A stretch of DNA of 64,000 nt from Psychrobacter sp. JCM 18900. Its GTDB lineage: Bacteria > Pseudomonadota > Gammaproteobacteria > Pseudomonadales > Moraxellaceae. A model generated the notes under the pieces. The model was not told the DNA's origin. It made no database searches and saw nothing but the letters and a program-made list of their open reading frames with translations. Shown here piece by piece: positions 52,567 to 60,914 of the stretch. Location: positions 62,001-126,000 of the forward strand of contig NZ_CAJHBL010000006.1 of NCBI RefSeq assembly GCF_904846625.1, in the 5' to 3' direction. A program made the position numbers and the translations under genes. Numbering within the stretch: position 1 is the first letter of the stretch; the number at the start of each line of letters is the position of its first letter.

Positions 52567-53478
52567 ATGATTAAAGGTCTAACGATAACCCCACCAGTTT
52601 TAGGTCGTATTAGCATTGGGCGTGTCATTCAAAAGGATGGCAAGCGCCTACCTGCTAAGGACGATCAATTCACTATCACCAGTCAAGTTCAGAACAAGGA
52701 TGGTTGGATCAATCATCCACTTGATGCAAAGCTACGCGAAAAGAATGACGGTAAGCTCAGACAAATACCCGTACGCATGCTGTTTAATGATCCTGAGCTC
52801 AACCTACGTGCTGAGTACACGCTGTTCGATAGACAAACAGGTCGTCCACTATGCGTGGGTGACGGTGAGCAGTGTCAGAGACGAACCAATAATGGTGTCG
52901 AGCAACTACCGTGTCCATCTCCTGATCGCTGTCCACTGGCACAAGGCGGTTCTTGTAAGCCGTATGGCAGACTGTACGCAAATCTGAGTGAAGACGATGA
53001 GCTGGGTACGTTTATCTTTCGCACCACAGGCTTTAATAGTATCCGTACCTTGGCAGCAAGATTGAGCTATTTTGCTGCGGTATCAGGCAACAAGCTGTCA
53101 TGTTTGCCACTGCAACTCACGCTCAGAGGCAAAAGCACCACGCAAAGCTATCGAACTCCGATTTACTTTGTGGATTTAACCCTGCGTGATAATGTGACGC
53201 TGAAGCAAGCGGTACAAGATGCTGGAGCTATTGATAAGGAGCTTAGCGAACATGGCTTTGATCAAGCGGCGTTAGAGGCAGCAGCAAAGCTTGGCTATGT
53301 GAACTCATGCTTTGGTATCGATAGCGAAGACGCAATGGAGGTAGTGGACGAGTTTTATCCTGTGGAGATAGATGATGATGGTAATGATCAGCAGGGTGAC
53401 TATCAGAATGGGTTAGTAACTAATAACGTGACCAGTATTGAGCAAGGATTACGACAGAGTGTGACGGCTGTGAGCTAG
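52567..53478 (+). CDS. Cys-rich recombination-associated protein (hydrolase/metal-binding annotated family)
   Basis: 303 aa. It resembles the proteins labelled hydrolase or metal-binding protein, or Gp3-like recombination directionality factors, that accompany DUF932 and YqaJ genes in plasmids and ICEs. Opening MIKGLTITPPVLGRISIGRV; five Cys at 96, 103, 116, 122 and 130 (LCVGDGEQC, CPSPDRCPLAQGGSC) could bind a metal; TFIFRTTGFNSIRTLAARLSY follows. No hydrolase active site is obvious. AAGGAATACC is the RBS. Confidence 0.75.
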   Translation: MIKGLTITPPVLGRISIGRVIQKDGKRLPAKDDQFTITSQVQNKDGWINHPLDAKLREKNDGKLRQIPVRMLFNDPELNLRAEYTLFDRQTGRPLCVGDGEQCQRRTNNGVEQLPCPSPDRCPLAQGGSCKPYGRLYANLSEDDELGTFIFRTTGFNSIRTLAARLSYFAAVSGNKLSCLPLQLTLRGKSTTQSYRTPIYFVDLTLRDNVTLKQAVQDAGAIDKELSEHGFDQAALEAAAKLGYVNSCFGIDSEDAMEVVDEFYPVEIDDDGNDQQGDYQNGLVTNNVTSIEQGLRQSVTAVS

Positions 53479-53506
53479 CACGGTTAAAGCAACAGAAAAG
53501 CATACG

Positions 53507-53536
53507 AAAAGAGCTGATTATTCAGCTCTTTTTTTT
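53507..53536 (+). terminator. Terminator after the Cys-rich gene
   Basis: AAAAGAGCTGA / TCAGCTCTTTT with a 4-base loop, T8 then ATG. 29 bases past the stop. Confidence 0.9.
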
Positions 53537-53646
53537 ATGGCTTCAATTAAGGCTAACAGTCGGACTGCATGGGATGCGGTAAAAAAATATAGGACTCGAT
53601 AAGTATATGAGGGGAAATGCTCTCATTCACTTACCAGGAGATAATC

Positions 53647-53937
53647 ATGAAAAAATTAAATATCAACGATCAGAATAGCAAAGCAAACCTTAGTAACGAT
53701 CAGAATAGCAAAGCAAACCTTAGCGATGGATATGTACCAAGAATGCTGCCTTTGAAAATAGTGACTTACCACACTGGACTGAGTAGTACTACTATTTACG
53801 ACATGCTAGATAAAAAATCAAAGCGCTACGACTGCACCTTTCCTATTCAGGTTAAGCTATCAAAAGGACGTGTGGCATGGGTTGAGAGCGAGGTTGCAAA
53901 ATGGTTAGATGATAAAATAGCTGCTAGGTTTCAGTAG
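53647..53937 (+). CDS. AlpA-like helix-turn-helix activator
   Basis: 96 aa. The C-terminal ~60 residues are an AlpA/MerR-like DNA-binding unit: PLKIVTYHTGLSSTTIYDML, then FPIQVKLSKGRVAWVESEVAKWLDDKIA. In CP4-57-type islands AlpA activates excision. The N terminus is unusual: the ten-residue block NDQNSKANLS occurs twice in tandem, from a 30-bp DNA duplication. ATG 53647 has AGGAG upstream and is preferred over the reading from 53617. Confidence 0.83.
   Translation: MKKLNINDQNSKANLSNDQNSKANLSDGYVPRMLPLKIVTYHTGLSSTTIYDMLDKKSKRYDCTFPIQVKLSKGRVAWVESEVAKWLDDKIAARFQ
53665..53724 (+). repeat. 30-bp tandem duplication inside the AlpA-like gene
   Basis: Copies 53665-53694 and 53695-53724 differ only at the last base. 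They keep the frame and double the block NDQNSKANLS. Near-identity points to a recent event. Confidence 0.92.
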
Positions 53938-53945
53938 AACAATAA

Positions 53946-53980
53946 AAAAAATAAGCCGCGTAGAGCGGCTTATTTTTTTT
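53946..53980. terminator. Bidirectional terminator after the AlpA-like gene
   Basis: AAATAAGCCGC / GCGGCTTATTT with a 5-base loop; T8 then ATG on the right, A7 on the left. It ends the alpA-like gene and the convergent small gene at 54036-54206. Confidence 0.9.
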
Positions 53981-54035
53981 ATGTAAAATTATTTATATCT
54001 TCGAAAGATAAAGCAGTCTTCTTAAAGTACATAAA

Positions 54036-54206
54036 TCAATCATAACTATCTACATCGATAAATGCACTATAATCTACGCCATCTGGAAAATCTTCGCGAG
54101 TTACCCCTTGCTTACGCATCTCACGATCTAAATCCTCTTCCATTTGTCGCTCAGAGTCACTTAACCCTTGGTACCTATCATTATCATCGCCATATGGATC
54201 AGACAT
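54036..54206 (-). CDS. Small acidic protein, 56 aa, unknown
   Basis: Open frame beginning MSDPYGDDNDRYQGLSDSER and ending FIDVDSYD, very rich in Asp and Glu, with a helical centre (QMEEDLDREMRKQG). AGAGAG stands 4-6 bases before the ATG, and a shared terminator lies downstream, both supporting a gene. It is convergent with the alpA-like gene. Size and charge recall DNA-mimic or antirestriction-like small proteins found near restriction loci, but no motif proves that. Confidence 0.55.
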   Translation of the reverse strand: MSDPYGDDNDRYQGLSDSERQMEEDLDREMRKQGVTREDFPDGVDYSAFIDVDSYD

Positions 54207-54501
54207 CGCACTCTCTCTATTTCTTGGTAACTAGGTTAATGCTATTTGGTTTTAATCTGCTATATCAAGAGACTTGTCATCAATATACAAGATTATATTT
54301 TTTATGGCTAAGGTAAATTCTGTAAATGAACTTCGACTGATAAGTAGTTATTGATTACTATAAACAAAGATCAATACATGAGCTTTTTATTTAAAATTTT
54401 AGTAAGATATAACACGACATATACTGACGTATTGTTTTACTAAGTCCTTGAGGAGTCGAGTTTATTTACTCATAATAAATTATCTTAAAAAGGACACACT
54501 C

Positions 54502-55323
54502 TTGGATTCCTCAACAGCTTCTACACTTTCTATAATACTAGGTATTATTCCATTGGCCATCGGTATGGTTAAATTTCTTTTTTCTACTTTAAAGAAAAAA
54601 GGTTTATTAAATCATTATGTAAAAATTGATATTGACAATATTCGACATATTCTAGAAAACTCTAAGTTGAGTGCTCTAGAGCGAAATTCACTAAACGAAA
54701 GTCTAATACAGGCCGAGTTTAAACAGGTATATGGAATACCGTTTAATAAATATAACAGGCAAAGAATTATCCGTGCTGAAACATTATCATTGAGGAAGTT
54801 AACTCATCATGACTTCCGTAAAGCAAAGGGTAATATATTAGTAAATGGGAATAATATTGTTTTTAATAAGCCACTTTTTTTCTCTTATGAAGCCTGGTCT
54901 AATATACAAAAGTTAGGTAAGCGCTTATCCGTTTTCGTTTCAGTCCTTATATTCATTTATCTTTCAGGCTACATCATTGTGCAAGCAACAAAAACTACAA
55001 CTTTGAATGAAACATTCAGTCGCACCTTTGGTTCAGAACAGTATCTCTTTTTGATATTCATGTTTATAGTTTATGTTTGTTTAGCAGTGTTTATGAATCA
55101 GTTATACTTCAATACAGAATCTACAATCAAAGTTAAGAAGTATCTTGATCGCACTAAAAATATGATCATACGTGATTCATTACTAGTTCTACCCAACGTA
55201 AACATTATTTATCTTATAAGTCCTCATAGTCTAAAATTCAAAACAGTTGGGCATAAATTATTTTGCTCTAAAATAGGTAATCCATCTGTTTATACTGCCT
55301 GTCATTATGCTAACTACAACTAG
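54502..55323 (+). CDS. Membrane protein next to the restriction locus, unknown
   Basis: 273 aa, not recognised. One helix at ~8-27 (ILGIIPLAIGMVKFLFS), a ~110-residue soluble charged segment, two more helices (~142-160 SVFVSVLIFIYLSGYIIV and ~180-203 LFLIFMFIVYVCLAVF), then a basic C-terminal ~70 residues. I chose TTG at 54502 because AAGGA sits 7 bases upstream; a longer reading from TTG 54448 has no RBS and would put ten extra hydrophobic residues in front. AT-rich, unlike hsdM. Its place before hsdM makes a defence accessory role possible; that is inference only. Confidence 0.65.
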   Translation: MDSSTASTLSIILGIIPLAIGMVKFLFSTLKKKGLLNHYVKIDIDNIRHILENSKLSALERNSLNESLIQAEFKQVYGIPFNKYNRQRIIRAETLSLRKLTHHDFRKAKGNILVNGNNIVFNKPLFFSYEAWSNIQKLGKRLSVFVSVLIFIYLSGYIIVQATKTTTLNETFSRTFGSEQYLFLIFMFIVYVCLAVFMNQLYFNTESTIKVKKYLDRTKNMIIRDSLLVLPNVNIIYLISPHSLKFKTVGHKLFCSKIGNPSVYTACHYANYN

Positions 55324-55440
55324 CAACTATATCTTTATTACTTCCGTCGAGTATATGGTCAACTCTCTATTTGCTTTAACACAGACCAACTCCTTATACT
55401 AGACCGTTTGAACCACTTATTCTAAAAACCGAGTAATTCC

Positions 55441-57885
55441 ATGAGTCAACAAGCCCACAAGCAATTACAAACTGTTCATAACAAACTGATCGCCTTTATC
55501 TGGTCTATCGCTGATGACTACCTCAGAGACGTGTACGTCCGAGGTAAATACCGTGATGTCATATTGCCCATGGTAGTACTACGCCGCTTAGATAGCTTGC
55601 TTGAGCCAACCAAAGAAAAGGTATTGAAAGAGATCAGCCAACAAAAAGAAGAAGGTTTTGATGAAGAAGACGAATTTGGTTTAAGAGATGCTTCAGGCTA
55701 CGTATTTTATAACACTAGTAAATGGACATTAAAAAGCCTTAGTGAAACAGTCAGTAATAGTCAGCAAATTCTACTGGCAAATCTTGAAGAATACTTGCAT
55801 GGCTATAGCGATAACGTCAAAGAGATCATTCAGTGTTTTGAGCTGTTTGCCCAATTTGAACATATGGCAAAAAAAGAAGTGCTATATGGCGTGCTTGAAC
55901 AGTTCGTCTCTCCTTACATGAACTTTTCGCCCAATGAAAAAGTTGATCCTGATGGCAATAAAATCCAAGGCTTAAGTAACTTGGGCATGGGCTATGTGTT
56001 TGAAGAGCTGATTCGTAAGTTTAACGAAGAAAACAACGAAGAGGCAGGAGAACATTTTACCCCGCGTGAAGTCATTGAGTTGATGACTCACCTTATCTTT
56101 GATCCCCTAAAAGGCAACCTACCGCCAAGCATTACCGTATATGATCCTGCTTGCGGTAGTGGCGGTATGCTCACCGAGTCGCAAAACTTCATTATCGAGA
56201 AGTACCAAAGCGAAGACTACGAGCGCAGTATTTATTTGTATGGTAAAGAGATCAATGATGAGACTTATGCTATCTGTAAGTCGGATATGATGATCAAGGG
56301 CAATAACCCTGAAAACATCAAGGTCGGCTCTACCCTATCGTCTGATAGCTTTGCGGGTAAATCTTTTGACTATATGCTATCCAACCCACCATATGGCAAA
56401 AGCTGGGCAAATGAAAAGCAGTACATTATGGACGGTAAAGAAGTAGGCGACAACCGCTTTACCGTTAAGCTCGCGGACTATTGGGACGTGATCAGTACCG
56501 AACCTGCAATCCCAAGATCAAGCGACGGTCAGCTGTTATTCTTAATGGAAATGGTCGATAAGATGAAATCGACCGATAGCGGTAGCCAAGGCTCACGCAT
56601 TGCTTCGGTACATAACGGTTCAAGTCTGTTCACAGGGGATGCAGGATCAGGTGAAAGCAATATTCGCCGGTACATTATCGAAAATGACTATCTCGAAGCC
56701 ATCATTCAGATGCCTAACAATCTGTTTTACAATACAGGCATCACCACCTATATCTGGCTGCTATCCAATAACAAACCCAAATCACGTCAAGGCAAAGTAC
56801 AACTGATCGACGCCAGCCAAATGTATCGCAAACTTCGTAAAAATTTGGGCGATAAAAACTGCGAGTTTAGCCCAGCCGATATCACCGCCATTACTCAAAC
56901 CTACCTTGATATGGCAACCGTGACGTGTCAGCCCGATGACTTCAACGACAAAGGCGACCCTATCGGTATCGCCAGTCAGGTTTTTGATAATCAGGACTTT
57001 GGCTATTATAAAGTAAGTATCGAACGTCCCGACCGTCGTCATGCGCAAATGCGTGATGATCTCATCGCAAGCTTGCGCTTTGATAATCAAATCAGCGATG
57101 CTATGAGCCAAGTGTACGATGAGTTTGGTGACGAGCTCTACGATAAAGCTTTCTTTACCAGTCAAAAAGACGTGCTAAAGGAGTGGTCAGAAAAAGAAGC
57201 GTTTGGACTGTCTGCCAATCAACGTAAAAAACTGATTAACTTTAGTACATGGCAAGATCAGCGTGCGATACTGGACTATGCCACCGTCATTCGTGATGCG
57301 ATCAGCGATGATCTAAGTCACGAGTACAGCGCAGATACGCTCTATACTGACTTTAATGTGTTTACTGATTTAGTAAAAAGCACGCTTAAAGCCAATGACA
57401 TTAAGCTTAAAGCCGCTGAGCATAAACAAATACTCAATGCGGTCAGCTGGTACGATGAGAGCGGCGCAAAGGTAATCAAATCCATCAGTACCCTTAAGTC
57501 TGACAAGCTTGACGCATTAACCACGCATTTAGGCTGTAGCATCAATGACTTGCCCGACTTTGGTTATTGTCCTGCCGCAAGCGCGGGGATTGAGGATTCC
57601 AAGCCCAACCAATACGTGGTCTATGAATCAAACTCAGATCTGCGTGATTCTGAGTCGATACCACTTGGTGACAGCATTCATGAGTATTATCTCAATGAGG
57701 TCAAGCCGCACGTCGATGAGGCATGGATAGATGGTGATAGCGTCAAGATCGGCTATGAGATCAGTTTTAATAAATATTTCTATCAGCATAAGCCGTTACG
57801 TTCACTGAGCGAGGTAGCAAATGAACTGGTCGAGCTTGAGAAGCAGGCAGATGGTTTGATTCAAGCCATATTGTCTCATCATTGA
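55441..57885 (+). CDS. hsdM: Type I restriction-modification methyltransferase HsdM
   Basis: 814-aa N6-adenine methyltransferase subunit. HsdM N-terminal helical domain ~10-150 (FIWSIADDYLRDVYVRGKYRDVILPMVVLRRLD), then the N6_Mtase domain with the AdoMet motif DPACGSGGM (from Asp235) and the catalytic NPPYG (from Asn315). The C-terminal ~300 residues are an extension longer than in EcoKI HsdM, typical of the large-M subgroup. It forms the M2S complex with HsdS and, with HsdR, the restriction enzyme. Upstream is a 117-base gap. Confidence 0.95.
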   Translation: MSQQAHKQLQTVHNKLIAFIWSIADDYLRDVYVRGKYRDVILPMVVLRRLDSLLEPTKEKVLKEISQQKEEGFDEEDEFGLRDASGYVFYNTSKWTLKSLSETVSNSQQILLANLEEYLHGYSDNVKEIIQCFELFAQFEHMAKKEVLYGVLEQFVSPYMNFSPNEKVDPDGNKIQGLSNLGMGYVFEELIRKFNEENNEEAGEHFTPREVIELMTHLIFDPLKGNLPPSITVYDPACGSGGMLTESQNFIIEKYQSEDYERSIYLYGKEINDETYAICKSDMMIKGNNPENIKVGSTLSSDSFAGKSFDYMLSNPPYGKSWANEKQYIMDGKEVGDNRFTVKLADYWDVISTEPAIPRSSDGQLLFLMEMVDKMKSTDSGSQGSRIASVHNGSSLFTGDAGSGESNIRRYIIENDYLEAIIQMPNNLFYNTGITTYIWLLSNNKPKSRQGKVQLIDASQMYRKLRKNLGDKNCEFSPADITAITQTYLDMATVTCQPDDFNDKGDPIGIASQVFDNQDFGYYKVSIERPDRRHAQMRDDLIASLRFDNQISDAMSQVYDEFGDELYDKAFFTSQKDVLKEWSEKEAFGLSANQRKKLINFSTWQDQRAILDYATVIRDAISDDLSHEYSADTLYTDFNVFTDLVKSTLKANDIKLKAAEHKQILNAVSWYDESGAKVIKSISTLKSDKLDALTTHLGCSINDLPDFGYCPAASAGIEDSKPNQYVVYESNSDLRDSESIPLGDSIHEYYLNEVKPHVDEAWIDGDSVKIGYEISFNKYFYQHKPLRSLSEVANELVELEKQADGLIQAILSHH

Positions 57886-57886
57886 T

Positions 57887-58095
57887 TTGCTTGACTGTTG
57901 CTTGACTGGTTGGCTATCAAATGACTAAATATAAGTACAAAGGCTAATAAGTATAAGGGTTTACGCTTATCAAAATTGCTTGACCGTTGCTTGACCGTTG
58001 CTTGACTAACAAGCTCTCAACTTGCTAAATATAGACAGAAAAGCTTATAGCTAGGCGGGTTTGTGCTTATCAAAATTGCTTGATCGTTGCTTGAC
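57887..58095 (+). repeat. ~90-100-bp degenerate tandem repeat between hsdM and the AlbA_2 gene
   Basis: Units begin at 57887, 57976 and 58076 with TTGCTTGACYG; the motif GTTGCTTGAC recurs two to three times at each head, and each unit ends in GCTTATCAAAA before the next. Spacings are 89 and 100 bases. It fills nearly the whole gap and lies right before the next start codon. Confidence 0.75.
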
Positions 58096-58121
58096 TACAA
58101 TCTATTAATAATGAGAAAACC

Positions 58122-59582
58122 ATGCTTGAAAAAATGGATAAATTGCAATCTTTAACGGTTGAGCTAGCAAAACTACCTAGTGAAACCGAATGGGTAGAGT
58201 TTAAGGTAAATAATGAAGACCCTGATATGATAGGGCAAAATATCTCTGCCTTATCCAATACGTCAGCGCTTATTGGCAAAAAACAATCTTATATGGTTTG
58301 GGGACTTGATGATAAAAGTCATGACATCGTCGGTACAACCTTTACGCCAAGCCAAACACGAAAAAAAAATCAAGAACTAGAAAGCTGGTTATTACAAAAG
58401 CTGACACCAAAACTTAACTTTCGGTTTTATGAATTTGAGCTTGATGCAAAGCCAATTGTTATTTTGGAGGTCCAATCTGCTTTGACCACCCCTGTGCGTT
58501 TTGACGGTGTGGAATACGTAAGAATAGGCTCTTACACCAAAAAGCTACGCGACTTTCCAGAAAAAGAACGGGAGCTATGGCGCGTTTTTGATAGAACGCC
58601 TTTTGAAGAGCAAAGTGCAATGCACCAACAGAGTAAAGAGCAAGTACTGAGTCTGCTCGACTATGCCAGTTACTTCCAATTGCTTGATGCGCCCTTGCCC
58701 GAAAACCACGACGCTATTATAGAAAATTTTGCGGACGACAGTCTTATCAAAAAGACAGATTCTGGATCGTGGGATATTACTAATCTAGGCGCTGTATTAT
58801 TCGCCCATAAGTTGTCTGATTTTAAGAGTTTAGCGCGCAAAGCGTTACGTATCATCGTTTATCAGGGTAATAACAAGTTAAAGACAGTTCGTGAAATCAC
58901 TTCAGATAAAGGCTATGCCATTGGTTACGAAGGGGTCATAGAAAACCTGAAACTGATCCTACCCAGTAACGAGATCATCGGCGATGCGTTTCGACGAGAA
59001 GTGCCCATGTATCCTGAATTGGCGCTTAGAGAGCTGGTGGCCAATGCTCTAATACATCAAGATTTTAATATTACAGGCACAAGCCCTTTAATCGAAATTT
59101 ATGCACACCGTATCGAAATCATTAATCCAGGCTCTTCTTTGATTGCCATCGATCGCTTGATGGACAAGCCACCACGCAGTCGCAACGAGGGTATCGCCTC
59201 GCTAATGCGGCGTATTGGTATTTGTGAAGAGCGTGGCTCTGGTATTGATAAAGTCGTCGCTGAGACTGAGTTTTATCAACTGCCTGCCCCTTTGTTTGAA
59301 ATGTCAGATGAGTTTACCAAGATAACTTTGTTTGCGCATCGAGAGTTTAAGGACTTGGATAAAGAGGAACGTATTCGAGCCTGCTATTTACATGCGTCAT
59401 TAAAATATATCAGCCATGAAGCGATGAATAACTCTACGCTGCGAGAGCGATTTGGGATTGATGTAAAAAATAGTGCCATGATCAGTCGGGTTATCAAACA
59501 AGCCATCGAAGCTGGCGTGATAAAAATGTATGATCCAACGGCGGGTACTCGGTCTGCCAGATATGTGCCACATTGGAGCTAA
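58122..59582 (+). CDS. AlbA_2 domain / GHKL-type ATP-binding protein within the hsd locus
   Basis: 486 aa. N-terminal AlbA_2 (Schlafen-like) domain ~12-135: LPSETEWVEFKVNNEDPDMIGQNISALSNT, then MVWGLDDKSHDIVGT. The middle to C-terminal part has an HATPase_c_4-like unit (~300-390: LALRELVANALIHQDFN, IEIINPGSSL, RNEGIASLMRRIGICEERGSGIDKV) and a winged-helix end. Such genes are often found between hsdM and hsdS (R- or M-linked ORFs in Campylobacter and elsewhere); their function is unknown. It ends a few bases before hsdS and so belongs to the same operon. Confidence 0.86.
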   Translation: MLEKMDKLQSLTVELAKLPSETEWVEFKVNNEDPDMIGQNISALSNTSALIGKKQSYMVWGLDDKSHDIVGTTFTPSQTRKKNQELESWLLQKLTPKLNFRFYEFELDAKPIVILEVQSALTTPVRFDGVEYVRIGSYTKKLRDFPEKERELWRVFDRTPFEEQSAMHQQSKEQVLSLLDYASYFQLLDAPLPENHDAIIENFADDSLIKKTDSGSWDITNLGAVLFAHKLSDFKSLARKALRIIVYQGNNKLKTVREITSDKGYAIGYEGVIENLKLILPSNEIIGDAFRREVPMYPELALRELVANALIHQDFNITGTSPLIEIYAHRIEIINPGSSLIAIDRLMDKPPRSRNEGIASLMRRIGICEERGSGIDKVVAETEFYQLPAPLFEMSDEFTKITLFAHREFKDLDKEERIRACYLHASLKYISHEAMNNSTLRERFGIDVKNSAMISRVIKQAIEAGVIKMYDPTAGTRSARYVPHWS

Positions 59583-59587
59583 CCATA

Positions 59588-60877
59588 ATGAAAATGATAG
59601 ATGATTTAACACAAATGGATTACCCGCAATATAACAGCTATAAAGACAGTGGCGTGGATTGGTTGGGCGAGATTCCTGAAGAATGGCATACTGAAAAAGG
59701 GAAATGGTTATTTAATAAAATGGATCGACCTATTAGAGAAGATGATGGAATCGTAACTTGCTTTCGTGATGGCGAAGTCACTTTAAGGTCTAACCGTAGA
59801 ACTGACGGCTTTACAAATGCATTAAAAGAACACGGTTATCAAGGTATCCGAAAAGGTGATTTAGTTATTCATCAAATGGACGCTTTCGCAGGTGCAATTG
59901 GAGTTTCGGATTCTGAAGGAAAGTCCACACCAGTCTATTCAGTATGCGTTCCTAAAAAACCTGATCAAATATCACCGCACTATTACATGTATTTCATGCG
60001 TAGTATGGCTTTACGTGGCTTCATACTTTCTCTTGCTAAAGGAATACGAGAACGTTCAACGGATTTTAGATATAACGATTTTGCTAAGCTAGATCTACCT
60101 CTGCCGCCTTACAACGTTCAGATTAAAATAAGTAAATTTATTGAATCAAGAACAACCCAAATCGACCAAGCCATTACTTTAAAACAACAGCAGATCGCTA
60201 AGCTTGAAGAGTATAAGCAAATCGTTATCCAAAATGCAGTGACCAAGGGACTAAACCCTGACGCACCGATGAAAGATAGCGATGTGGATTGGATTGGCGA
60301 TATTCCTGAGCATTGGGAAGTTAAAAGACTGATGTTTGTAACCGAAAATTTTAATAAAAAGGTGTTAGGTTCTGAATCAAAGCTACCTTATCTAGGTATG
60401 GAGAGTATTGAGTCGAAGACAGGACAACTATCTAACGAAACTTCAGAAGCAGAAGGTTTAGCATCTTATTTTAAAGAAGATCAAATATTATTCGGAAAAC
60501 TAAGACCTTACCTAGCAAAAGTGTATCTAACTACTTTTGAAGGACTTTGTTCTACGGAGTTCATGGTAATGTCAGTACGTTCTGAAATCTCAAATACTTT
60601 TTTAAAATATCAATTACTATCTAATCGTTTTATCGCACAAATTAATAGCTCAACGTATGGTTCTAAAATGCCAAGAGCAAGTGCGGAATACATTAAGAGG
60701 CAGTCAATTACACTACCTCCAACAGAAGAGCAAAAGCTCATTGTAGATTATATTGACTCAATAACTAATAAAGTAAATAAAACCTTATCTAGTTATAACT
60801 CGCAAATCGACCGCCTAAAAGAATACAAAACCATCCTGATCAACCAAGCGGTGACAGGTAAGTTAAAGGTCAGCTAA
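59588..60877 (+). CDS. hsdS: Type I restriction specificity subunit HsdS
   Basis: 429 aa, directs M2S and R2M2S to a bipartite DNA target. Two target-recognition domains, each opened by the same phrase: SGVDWLGEIPEEWHTEKG (~16) and SDVDWIGDIPEHWEVKRL (~227), each followed by ~150 variable residues and a conserved coiled-coil spacer (IDQAITLKQQQIAKLEEYKQIV; IDRLKEYKTILINQAV). ATG 59588 is chosen over TTG 59573, which lies inside the previous stop region. Both halves look intact, so the target can be full-length bipartite. Confidence 0.94.
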   Translation: MKMIDDLTQMDYPQYNSYKDSGVDWLGEIPEEWHTEKGKWLFNKMDRPIREDDGIVTCFRDGEVTLRSNRRTDGFTNALKEHGYQGIRKGDLVIHQMDAFAGAIGVSDSEGKSTPVYSVCVPKKPDQISPHYYMYFMRSMALRGFILSLAKGIRERSTDFRYNDFAKLDLPLPPYNVQIKISKFIESRTTQIDQAITLKQQQIAKLEEYKQIVIQNAVTKGLNPDAPMKDSDVDWIGDIPEHWEVKRLMFVTENFNKKVLGSESKLPYLGMESIESKTGQLSNETSEAEGLASYFKEDQILFGKLRPYLAKVYLTTFEGLCSTEFMVMSVRSEISNTFLKYQLLSNRFIAQINSSTYGSKMPRASAEYIKRQSITLPPTEEQKLIVDYIDSITNKVNKTLSSYNSQIDRLKEYKTILINQAVTGKLKVS

Positions 60878-60914
60878 CGTCGTTACTACCAACATAGACA
60901 GCCAAGTGACCCTC

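Noticed and set aside
54062..54316. 84-aa open frame on the + strand
   Set aside because: It is antisense to the 56-aa minus-strand gene, has no RBS, and its composition looks like reverse reading of an acidic gene.
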